64,000 bases of DNA, taken from assembly GCA_003222395.1 (NCBI GenBank), contig QHWB01000062.1, positions 1-64,000 of the forward strand. Direction: 5' to 3'. The DNA comes from Acidobacteriota bacterium (GTDB lineage Bacteria > Acidobacteriota > Vicinamibacteria > Vicinamibacterales > CAVVIG01). Below, one piece after another: positions 43,784-51,783 of the stretch; position 1 is the first letter of the stretch; each line of letters opens with the position of its first letter. The notes below the pieces were generated by a model. That model saw nothing but the letters and a program-made list of their open reading frames with translations. It was not told where the DNA came from and made no database searches. A program made the translations under genes and the position numbers.

Positions 43784-44605
43784 GTGCGGCGCATTCATAT
43801 GTTCGCGATCGCAACCGCATTGGTCGCGCCCTGTCTCATCGCCTCTGAGCTTGGCGGTCAGGGGCAAAATACACCCACGGTATTTGCGCCGACAACCGGC
43901 GATTATGCGACTGCAGATATCAGAGTCATCACCCCGGGTGTGGTGTTCGCTTCCGGCCTACCCGACATCGCCGCCGTCTTTACAAAGGAAACAGGGAAGA
44001 AGGTTGGCATCATCGTCGTCGGCATGGGCACCATCGTCGAGGAGATGACGAAAAAGAATCCGCCGCCTGATGTCATCGTGCTGCCGTTCCAATTGATGAC
44101 CACGCTGTCCCTGGACGGCGGCGTCGCGCCGGGCACGTTCAGTCCGCTGGGCCGCACGCGGATGGGTCTCGCGGTGCGAGCGGGCGCACCCAAGCCGGAC
44201 ATCTCGACCGTTGAAAAGTTCGCCGCCGCGCTCAAGAGCGCGAAGGCGGTGATGCGCTCTAATCCCGCTTCACGCACCATGGTTGCGATGCTGATCGACG
44301 ACGTGCTGAAGCGGCCGGAGTTCGCCGGCGTGAACGCTCCACCCAGCATCAAGGGGGAAGGAGGTCAGGCACTTGCGGCCGGCGAGGGCGACATGGCCAT
44401 TCAGACGATCAGCCAGATCCTTCCTTACAAGGAAATCGAGCTGGTCGGCCCACTGCCCGCCGAACTTGGAGCGTGGATCGACACGGCTGTCGCGGTGTCA
44501 GCCAGAGCCACACATACCGACGATGCGCGATGGTTCATCCGATATCTGTTGCGGCCGGAGTCTGTCGCGGTGTGGAAGCCGAGAGGCCTCGAACGGTTCG
44601 AGTAA
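43784..44605 (+). CDS. ModA-like periplasmic substrate-binding protein
   Basis: A 273-residue protein starting at GTG behind GAGGAGACACAC. A signal peptide (MFAIATALVAPCLIASELGG region) is followed by a type 2 periplasmic-binding fold: ITPGVVFASGLPDIAAVFTK, KKVGIIVVGMGTIVEEM, PPDVIVLPFQL, LGRTRMGLAVRAGAPKPDIS, GEGDMAIQTISQILPY. It resembles molybdate-binding or accessory ABC binding proteins used as stand-alone proteins. No ModB/ModC permease genes are adjacent, so its partner and ligand are unknown. Confidence 0.8.
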   Translation: MRRIHMFAIATALVAPCLIASELGGQGQNTPTVFAPTTGDYATADIRVITPGVVFASGLPDIAAVFTKETGKKVGIIVVGMGTIVEEMTKKNPPPDVIVLPFQLMTTLSLDGGVAPGTFSPLGRTRMGLAVRAGAPKPDISTVEKFAAALKSAKAVMRSNPASRTMVAMLIDDVLKRPEFAGVNAPPSIKGEGGQALAAGEGDMAIQTISQILPYKEIELVGPLPAELGAWIDTAVAVSARATHTDDARWFIRYLLRPESVAVWKPRGLERFE

Positions 44606-44639
44606 GCGTAAGCCATCGGTCGCACGCCGGGGTTGCCAG

Positions 44640-45980
44640 TTACCCTTCGTATTGCAGCACGTGCATTCCACCATTCCAGTCGGTGACGTACATCAGTCCA
44701 TCGGTCGTCACGTAGACATCGCATGTCTTCGCGGCAAGCCCAACGTTTGGCCGAGGATCGATGAGCTTCTGTGGGACTGGTGGCACCCACGAGGCGATTT
44801 CCTTTGGCGCAAATGCGTCCCTGATGTCGAACACGCGTAGGCCGGCGTTGTTGTAGGTTGCGAAGATTATCTCCTCGCTGCGGAAAGAACCGGGCCGATT
44901 TTCGTGGAGGTTGTGCGGGCCGAACACGCCCGCAGAGCAGAAGTCCCGGTCTCTCGGCGTCGGCAGTGTAGAGATCGGTACCGGATTCTCCGGCGCCCGC
45001 ACATCCACAATGAACGTGTAGAACGTGCCTTTCGCGCATTTCTCCGCGTTCGCTTCATCGACGACAACGGCGAGATTGCGACCCGGCAACGGGAGTGGCG
45101 TATGTGTGCCGCCTGGAAACGGCGGCGACCAGTTGATGTGCGACAGCAGCTTCGGGCGCGCGGCATCGCTGATATCGTGGATGGTGAACCCGCCGTCGCG
45201 CCATGCCGCATAACCGCGATCGCCGGCCGTGATCATGTGGTGCAGCGCGACCCGCCGTCCCGCCCGAAACGTCGGCGTCTCGCCGGCCGCGCGATTCATT
45301 CCAGGCAGCCACCAGCGCGACACGATCTCCGGCTTCATGATCTCTTTCAGGTCGACGATGCACAGGATGTGGTCGATGAAGCCGTCGAAGTGCGCGGACA
45401 CGTACGCGTAGCGCCCGCCCGGCCACCACAAACGGTTGATGCCGAAGCCAGGCATTTCGAGGAAGGCGATCTCCTTCATCTCCGCGGGGCGGGAAATATC
45501 GTGAATACTGAGGCCCGAGCGGAATTTTCTGCGATTCGTAATGCTGTCGGCGAGGTTGTTTTCGAAATAACCGCGCATGTTGTCGTAGGACTGCATCGCC
45601 ACGATGTTTGCGCCGTTCGCGAGCAGCATCACATCGTCGGCGACCTGCAGATGATGCGTGCGGGTGCCGGCGCCTGCGGTGAAGAAGCCGACCGGCTTCA
45701 AACGGCGAGGATCCGCGGCGTCGAGAATCGTGACACCATCGTTGAACATGTGGCCGACGTAGACATGCCGGCGGTTCACCATGATCTGCACGCCGTCGGG
45801 GCGGCCGCCCTGATCGCTGTACGACAGGTGCCGGATCCGCCGCCCGATGCCGTTCGACGGAATGGAGGTTCGCGAATCCTGTGAGGATCGCCCGATCTGT
45901 CCGGCCGAGCGCACGTCGAGCACGCTCCCCGCCGCGGCAGCCAGACCGAGCAAACCTCTCATGTGCTCACGGCGAGTCAT
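44640..45980 (-). CDS. Tat-exported LVIVD-repeat beta-propeller protein
   Basis: A 446-residue protein whose N-terminus carries TRREHMRGLLGLAAAAGSVL, a twin-arginine-like export signal. The body has repeated LVIVD-type blades: VGHMFNDGVTILDAADPRRL, GLSIHDISRPAEMKEIAFLE, GFTIHDISDAARPKLLSHIN, AGLRVFDIRDAFAPKEIASW and DGLMYVTDWNGGMHVLQY. Several Cys are present (ILCIVD, EKCAKG, DFCSAG, KTCDVY). No known enzymatic role. It converges tail to tail with the ModA-like gene. Confidence 0.85.
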   Translation of the reverse strand: MTRREHMRGLLGLAAAAGSVLDVRSAGQIGRSSQDSRTSIPSNGIGRRIRHLSYSDQGGRPDGVQIMVNRRHVYVGHMFNDGVTILDAADPRRLKPVGFFTAGAGTRTHHLQVADDVMLLANGANIVAMQSYDNMRGYFENNLADSITNRRKFRSGLSIHDISRPAEMKEIAFLEMPGFGINRLWWPGGRYAYVSAHFDGFIDHILCIVDLKEIMKPEIVSRWWLPGMNRAAGETPTFRAGRRVALHHMITAGDRGYAAWRDGGFTIHDISDAARPKLLSHINWSPPFPGGTHTPLPLPGRNLAVVVDEANAEKCAKGTFYTFIVDVRAPENPVPISTLPTPRDRDFCSAGVFGPHNLHENRPGSFRSEEIIFATYNNAGLRVFDIRDAFAPKEIASWVPPVPQKLIDPRPNVGLAAKTCDVYVTTDGLMYVTDWNGGMHVLQYEG

Positions 45981-46037
45981 GGATGTCAGACTATATGGGA
46001 ACCGAAGCGGTCACGCAGTTCAAAATGATGTCGACGA

Positions 46038-46961
46038 TTACTCTCGTGCATGTGCTCTACGGACGGACTGCAGCCGCGTGTTTCTCGATAGCGCAGTGTC
46101 CGTCGGCGCCGGCTTGATGAGCCATGCGCCGGTCAGGCACACACCTGCGCCGACAATCGCGATACGACTCACCTGTTCTTGACGAATCGTGATCCCGAGC
46201 AGCAACGAAACGACCGGGATGATGAAGTTGTTCGCCGACGCTCGTGTGGCATCCATACGCCCGGCTGCCGTCGCCAACAGCGCGTAGGCTACGCCCGTCC
46301 CCAGTGCGCCCAGTGCGACGAGCGATCCAACCGAGCGTCCTGTCCACTGGGCGTTGGCGAGAGCGGGCGCACCGAACGGCGCCGTCAACACGAGCGCCAC
46401 ACCAAGCGCCCGCCAAATCACCGGAAGCGCGCCGTTGCGCTGCTGGAGCGGACGCGCGAGGCTGTACGCGAACGCGTAAGACACGAGCGCCATCAGGATC
46501 ATCAATATGCCGTTGGTCTGACCGGCGACGCGGTGTGTCGTTGCCGTCGGGCTCGGAAGGCTTGGAAGTGCGATGAGCGCGGCGCCGGCGAAGCCGATCG
46601 CCAGGCCGGCCGCGACGCGACGTGACGGCGAGCGCCGCGCCAAGACACTCGCGACGAGCGCGGCAAAAAGGGGCGTCGCCCCGTTGAGCATTCCGGCAAG
46701 CGCCGACGAGACGTGCTGCTCCGCAAAAGGGAACATGCTGAGCGGAAACGCGAGCCAGAGGATTCCCAGGAGTGCGGTCTTCAAGCGATCGCCGCGCACG
46801 ATCGGGCGCCGTGCCGATGGCAGGAGCGACAGAGTGACGAATCCGATCGCGATCCGGACAAACGTCACGCCCATCGGCGCAACAGCTTGCAGGCCTTCAG
46901 CGATGAACAAAAACGACGCGCCCCAAATCAGGCCGGGGACGACAACGAGGAGCCACCCCAT
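46038..46961 (-). CDS. EamA/DMT-family transporter
   Basis: A 307-residue inner-membrane protein with ten predicted helices in two EamA repeats. The first includes LLVVVPGLIWGASFLFIAEG, VTFVRIAIGFVTLSLLP and FAEQHVSSALAGMLNGATPL; the second includes AYSLARPLQQRNGALPVIWR and TRASANNFIIPVVSLLLGIT. The hallmark Gly/Pro-rich helix ends of drug/metabolite exporters are intact. The substrate cannot be predicted. No linked enzyme gene suggests one. Confidence 0.9.
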   Translation of the reverse strand: MGWLLVVVPGLIWGASFLFIAEGLQAVAPMGVTFVRIAIGFVTLSLLPSARRPIVRGDRLKTALLGILWLAFPLSMFPFAEQHVSSALAGMLNGATPLFAALVASVLARRSPSRRVAAGLAIGFAGAALIALPSLPSPTATTHRVAGQTNGILMILMALVSYAFAYSLARPLQQRNGALPVIWRALGVALVLTAPFGAPALANAQWTGRSVGSLVALGALGTGVAYALLATAAGRMDATRASANNFIIPVVSLLLGITIRQEQVSRIAIVGAGVCLTGAWLIKPAPTDTALSRNTRLQSVRRAHARE

Positions 46962-47053
46962 GTGCTTGTCTAACAGAGATGATGCGCGACTGACGTGCGC
47001 CGTGGGTAGGAAATCAAGAAGTCCACAAGAGTACCGGACTACGAGGTCGGCGA

Positions 47054-47920
47054 CTACTGCGGCCGGCGGGCGGCGCTCGGATCGCCGGTCGGAGGGGGAG
47101 CGAGATCTGTCGTGCCAGGTGGGCCGAGCAACTCACGAAAGATCGGCTTCAATGCGTCTGCCCAGATCTGGTACCCCTTGATCGTGGGATGCAGCTTGTC
47201 CCGTTCGTTCAATACGCCATCGAAAAGCTTGCCTTCCGGATCCGCCAGACGATCGTTGATCGTCAGGAACCGAACGCGCGTGCCGTCTGCGAACCCGGCG
47301 AGCTTCTCGTTGATTCGGTTGATCGTCGGCATCACGGCCAGGTTGTCGTTCCTTGGGAAGATGGCCATCAGGACGATCGTCGCGTTCGACGTCTTCTGCT
47401 GGCAGATGTCGATAATGGCTTTTATCCCGCGCGCGATTTCCGCGACCGTCTGCTCGTCGCGCGGCTGCGTTCCGACGTTGTTCGTGCCTGCGAGCAGGAC
47501 GATGACCTTGGGATCGACGCCATCCAGCTCGCCGTGTTCGAGTCGCCACAGGACGTTCTGCGTCCGGTCGGCGCCCCAGCCGAAATTCGCGGCATTCCAT
47601 CCGAAGAAGTTCGCCCGCCAGTTGGCGAGCAGCTCCGGGTAATCGAGCGCCCCCCAACGTCGCACGATCGAATCGCCTTCGAAATACGCATCGATCCTGC
47701 CCTGCTTCGCTTTCTCGAGCAGCTGCGCGTGCGCAGTCATCGAGTTCTGATCGGTCCGCGGCGCCGACCGGTCGGCCGGTCCGTTGGTGGACGTTTCAGT
47801 GGCGGGAGTCTCCTGTGCGCGAGCCTGCATCGCGGTGGACCGCGCGTTTGCGGCTGGCATCGGAAGTGCGACAGCGGCCGAAAGAAGCAGCGTCGTGGCC
47901 ACTATCCCAGGATTCACCAT
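47054..47920 (-). CDS. secreted SGNH/GDSL hydrolase
   Basis: A 288-residue protein with a signal peptide (IVATTLLLSAAVALPMPAAN). SGNH blocks: block I FEGDSIVRRWG with the nucleophile Ser, block II NFGWGADRTQNVLWRL with Gly, block III LLAGTNNVG with Asn, and block V DKLHPTIKGYQIWADALKP with the catalytic Asp/His. This is the pattern of acetyl-esterase/PAF-acetylhydrolase-like enzymes acting on acylated sugars or lipids. The Pro-rich tail (LGPPGTTDLAPPPTGD) is unstructured. Confidence 0.9.
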   Translation of the reverse strand: MVNPGIVATTLLLSAAVALPMPAANARSTAMQARAQETPATETSTNGPADRSAPRTDQNSMTAHAQLLEKAKQGRIDAYFEGDSIVRRWGALDYPELLANWRANFFGWNAANFGWGADRTQNVLWRLEHGELDGVDPKVIVLLAGTNNVGTQPRDEQTVAEIARGIKAIIDICQQKTSNATIVLMAIFPRNDNLAVMPTINRINEKLAGFADGTRVRFLTINDRLADPEGKLFDGVLNERDKLHPTIKGYQIWADALKPIFRELLGPPGTTDLAPPPTGDPSAARRPQ

Positions 47921-48029
47921 CGTTCTGCTCGCGGTGAGGCTACGTACACCTTTCGGCCATGGAGGTGAGCCAGGGTCGGAAGCAATCGAACGTGATCTTC
48001 GGTCATTTCGGGTTCACGCGGCAACGGCG

Positions 48030-48235
48030 CTACTCATATCGCAGCGCCTGCGTCGGAGCGATCCGCGCCGCGCGCCGCGCGGGCACGTACGCCGCCAGCA
48101 TCGTCACGACGAGCAGCGATGGGACGATCGCGTAAGCGAGGATGTCGACGCCTCTGGCATTGAACAAGAACGGGTTCAGGACCCGCTCGAGACCGAGCCC
48201 CATCACCACACCGATCGCTGGAAAAGTCGTGCACC
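48030..48235 (-). pseudogene. C-terminal fragment of a MacB/FtsX-type ABC permease
   Basis: Encodes IGVVMGLGLERVLNPFLFNA, then YAIVPSLLVVTMLAAYVPAR and RAARIAPTQALRYE, stop. This is the last membrane helix and the ...P-A-R-R-A-A ... P-x-x-A-L-R-x-E end of FtsX-like permeases, as in the duplicated orphan permeases abundant in Acidobacteria. Upstream the frame loses homology, so only about 65 codons remain. Confidence 0.75.
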
Positions 48236-48316
48236 AACACGTCTCTGCGAGGATCTCGAAGGTGCGCGTCGACGCAGAGGCTGTGAAATGCAGCGCTCTG
48301 CGTCGATAGAGAAGCG

Positions 48317-48925
48317 TTACTGAACCGCGTTGATGATCACCGCGCCGTAGACGCGATGACCATACTGCGTCTGCTGGCCGAAGAACGCCGGCGCGCTGTC
48401 GTTCGATCGTACGGCGAGGAAGCGATAGTCGCCGCGAAGACCCCAGCGGCCATTTGGTGCGTACCACTTCAGTCCGCCGCCAACGTTGCCGGTCAGGAAG
48501 GTCTCCGTGCTGGCGACGCCGAACTCCGCGCGATCGTACATCGTCAGTCCGCCGATGCCTCCTGTCACGTACGGCACAACGGCGTGATGTGAGACGGCGT
48601 TGACGACGACGTTCCCGCTGTAGGTGAGCATATCCGGCGTTCTGGCGTTGCTGCCCGACCGAGCGAACGACAGATCCTGTGAGATACCGAGCGTTCCACC
48701 CACTTCACCTTCAACGCCAATCCATCGGCTGAAGTTGTACGCGACTCCGGTGCCCACCTCGTAGTTCCCGAAACTCGGACCGTTGCCTTGCGCGGTGAAG
48801 AACGTGCCGCCCCCGGGGATCAGCGTGACTTCGACGGTGCCCGGACCGGGCGTGGTCTCTTGCGCCAGTGCCGGTACTGCGGCGAGGGTGAACAGAGTGA
48901 TCAAGACTCCCATCCAACGTGTCAT
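48317..48925 (-). CDS. small outer-membrane beta-barrel protein
   Basis: A 202-residue protein starting behind AAGGAGGCGG. Signal peptide (MGVLITLFTLAAVPALA-Q), then alternating amphipathic strands: VEVTLIPGGGTFFTAQGN, NYEVGTGVAYNFSRWIGVEG, VVNAVSHHAVVPYVTGGIGG and GGGLKWYAPNGRWGLRGDYR. It resembles OmpA/OmpW-like porin-fold eight-stranded barrels. No function assigned. Stands alone. Confidence 0.8.
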   Translation of the reverse strand: MTRWMGVLITLFTLAAVPALAQETTPGPGTVEVTLIPGGGTFFTAQGNGPSFGNYEVGTGVAYNFSRWIGVEGEVGGTLGISQDLSFARSGSNARTPDMLTYSGNVVVNAVSHHAVVPYVTGGIGGLTMYDRAEFGVASTETFLTGNVGGGLKWYAPNGRWGLRGDYRFLAVRSNDSAPAFFGQQTQYGHRVYGAVIINAVQ

Positions 48926-49458
48926 AACCGCCTCCTTGGAACCATGCCGTCTCACGAAAGGGCAACCGCAATGCCGGACGCGATCGAGCGATTGCGGCGC
49001 ATTTCGAGACGTGGGCTCTCGGAGCGCTGGTTAGAAATGCGCATGTGCGTGAACATGCGCAATCGATCAACGGGTCGAGCGCGCCTTCAGCAGCAGGCGA
49101 CGTTGATTGCGAGCCGCTGCTGCATACGAATCCGAAGCGTGCGGTCGCCCTGGAACGGCGGCGGCAATGGAAGCGGCGGTGAATCGCTGTCACTCGCCTT
49201 TCAATCGAGCTCTGCTATTGATCTCACGGTCCTCTGGAAGTTGTCCGCACGAAGACTCGATCGGCGCGCACGAGCCACTTCCACCGCCTCGCCGTGCCAA
49301 CCGGCTCGGACGTTGACGATGCTTGACACTCGTCAAGCATGGTGGGCATCGTGTTTGCTGCAGGTTCGTGACGCCCGGCGCCAGGCGTACGCTGGTTGCT
49401 TATCGCCACCGCCGCGCGTTACCACGTCGAACGTGCTGTCAACCTGGAGGATCGGGCG
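48926..49458. other. no supported gene (about 530 bp)
   Basis: Divergent gap between the barrel protein and the PAS hybrid kinase. Open frames lack family features. It should contain both promoters; none could be identified with confidence. Confidence 0.4.
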
Positions 49459-51783
49459 ATGGCTGTCCAAACCGGCGCGCCGCTGGCCGCCGAGCTGATT
49501 GTCGCGAATGCCCCGGATCCTGTATTCGTTTGCGACCTAAACGGCAAGATCCTCGTCGCGAACAATGCAGTCTCCCAGCTCCTCGGCCTCCGCCGCGACG
49601 AGGTCCTCGAACAGTCGCTTTCCCGGTTCCTGAGCGCGACCGAGGCGAGCGAGTTCGTGGCCGCGGTGCGCGAGGTCATCGACCGCGGTGTCACGCGCAA
49701 TGTCCGGCTCCGCCCGCGGAGCGCCTCAGGCGATACGATCCCGACCAGCCTGAACGCCGCGGCGCTGCGCGATCCTCACGACAAGGTGATTGGGGTCATC
49801 GGCGTGCTGCGCGACATGCGCGAGCTCGACAAGGCGCGAGCCTACGCCGAAAGTCTCATCGAGAATGCGCCCGATCCGGTGTTCGTCTCCGATCTCGACG
49901 GAAAGATTCTCCAGGCGAACGATGCCGTCTTCCACCTCCTCGGATTCCGACCGGCGGAACTGATCGAACAATCGTTGTCGCACATCATCCCGCCAGACGA
50001 GACGCGCGAGTTCGTTGCTGCGGTGCGCGAGGTCGTCGACAAGGGAGCCACGCGAAACGCGCGCCTTCATCCGCGAAGTGCGTCAGACGAGATCATTCCT
50101 ACTACGCTCAACGCGTCTGCGCTGCGCGACGCGTCGGGCAACGTCATTGGCGTCATCGGGATCCTTCGAGATATGCGTGAGCTCGACGAGGCGCGGCGTT
50201 ACGCGGAGAGCCTGATCAAGAACGCGCCGGATCCCGTGTTCGTCACGAACCTCGAGGGAAAGATCTTACAGACCAACGACGCGGTGTCGGAGCTTCTGGG
50301 CTTTCGCGAGGACGAAGTCGTCGAGCAGTCGGTGTCGCGGTTCATCAGCTCGCGGGAAGCCGGCGAGTTCGTTGCGGCGCTTCGGGAGATTGTGGAGCGC
50401 GGGGTCACGCGAAACGTACGACTGAACCCGCGGAGTGCGTCGGGCGACGTCATTCCCACGATGCTCAACGCGTCGGCGCTGCGTGACAACGAAGGCCGCG
50501 TCACTGGCGCCATCGGGATCCTGCGCGACATGCGTGCGTACGACCGCGTCGTGTGCGCGCTCGAGGAGTCACGGCGGGAACTTCAGGCGGCCGACCAGGC
50601 CAAGGACCGTTTTCTGGCGGTGGTGTCACATGAGTTGCGCACGCCGCTCACAGCAGTGCTCGGTTGGGCACGCATGCTCCAAGGCGGCCTTCTGGATCAC
50701 GCGAGCGCTGTTCGTGCCCTCGAAGTGATCGAGCGCAACACGACGCTTCTCGCGCAGCTGATCGACGACCTCCTCGACTTGTCGCGAATCGTGTCCGGCA
50801 AGCTCCAGTTGGACCTGCGGCCGGTCGACCCCGTCGGCGTCGTCCAGGCGGCAATCGAGGCCGTCCGTGCCGTGGCCGACGCCAAGCATATCGCGCTCAA
50901 AGCCGTCGTCGACCCGTCGGCCGGTCCCGTGGTCGGCGATCCCAAGCGCCTTCAGCAGGTCGTCTGGAATCTCCTCTCCAACGCCATCAAGTTCACGCCA
51001 CAGCAGGGCGTCATCGAACTGACCCTCGATCAGGCGGACGGCGACGCGCGCATCACTGTTCGCGACAACGGACCGGGAATCAGTCCTCATCTGCTGCCGC
51101 ATATATTCAAGCCGTTCCAGCAGGGCACCGACGCGCGCCGACATGGTGGTCTGGGGCTCGGCCTTGCGATCGTGCATCAGATTGTCGGACTGCACGGCGG
51201 CAGCGTGCGCGCGAGCAGCGGCGGCGACGGCCATGGCGCAACCTTCGTCGTCGAACTCCCCATCAGGCGCGAACGCTTCGAAGACAAGGAGATCGAGATC
51301 GAGGCAGAGCGCGTCCGGCGAAGCGGCTCGGAGCACGATACGAAGCTGGAGCTCTCGAATCTCGACGGCGTGCGGGTACTGGTTGTCGAGGACGATCCGG
51401 ATGCGCGTGAAATGCTGACGGGAGTGCTGCAACAGGCCGGCGCGGAAGTCATCTCCGTTGCCTCGGCCGCCGAGGCACTGGACACCCTCCATCACCGGCG
51501 GGCTGACGTCCTCATCAGCGATATCGGCATGCCGGATGAGGATGGGTACGCGCTGATTCACCGAGTGCGAGCGCTCGACCCGAAGAGCGGCGGGACGGTG
51601 CCGGCCATCGCTCTCACGGCGAACGCGCGAGCGGAAGATCGGTCCCATGCGCTCGCTGCGGGATTTCAGATGCACCTCGCAAAGCCGATCGATCCCGGCG
51701 AGTTGACCCGTACGATTGCGGAAACAATCCGCGTGAGCTCCTTTGCTCGGCGATCAGGCGCACCGGATCAGAACATTTTGTAG
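49459..51783 (+). CDS. hybrid histidine kinase with three tandem PAS repeats
   Basis: A 774-residue soluble kinase starting at the Met behind GGAGGATCGG. Three near-identical PAS units follow with an exact 120-residue period (NAPDPVFVCDLNGKILVANN, NAPDPVFVSDLDGKILQAND, NAPDPVFVTNLEGKILQTND). HisKA has the phospho-His in LAVVSHELRTPL (about 391), HATPase has NAIKFTPQ, DNGPGIS and GLGLAIVHQ, and a C-terminal receiver has VVEDDPDAR, LISDIGMPDEDG and LAKPIDP. No membrane segment, so it senses a cytoplasmic cue. Its 3' end overlaps the convergent OMP-like gene by 16 bp. Confidence 0.92.
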   Translation: MAVQTGAPLAAELIVANAPDPVFVCDLNGKILVANNAVSQLLGLRRDEVLEQSLSRFLSATEASEFVAAVREVIDRGVTRNVRLRPRSASGDTIPTSLNAAALRDPHDKVIGVIGVLRDMRELDKARAYAESLIENAPDPVFVSDLDGKILQANDAVFHLLGFRPAELIEQSLSHIIPPDETREFVAAVREVVDKGATRNARLHPRSASDEIIPTTLNASALRDASGNVIGVIGILRDMRELDEARRYAESLIKNAPDPVFVTNLEGKILQTNDAVSELLGFREDEVVEQSVSRFISSREAGEFVAALREIVERGVTRNVRLNPRSASGDVIPTMLNASALRDNEGRVTGAIGILRDMRAYDRVVCALEESRRELQAADQAKDRFLAVVSHELRTPLTAVLGWARMLQGGLLDHASAVRALEVIERNTTLLAQLIDDLLDLSRIVSGKLQLDLRPVDPVGVVQAAIEAVRAVADAKHIALKAVVDPSAGPVVGDPKRLQQVVWNLLSNAIKFTPQQGVIELTLDQADGDARITVRDNGPGISPHLLPHIFKPFQQGTDARRHGGLGLGLAIVHQIVGLHGGSVRASSGGDGHGATFVVELPIRRERFEDKEIEIEAERVRRSGSEHDTKLELSNLDGVRVLVVEDDPDAREMLTGVLQQAGAEVISVASAAEALDTLHHRRADVLISDIGMPDEDGYALIHRVRALDPKSGGTVPAIALTANARAEDRSHALAAGFQMHLAKPIDPGELTRTIAETIRVSSFARRSGAPDQNIL

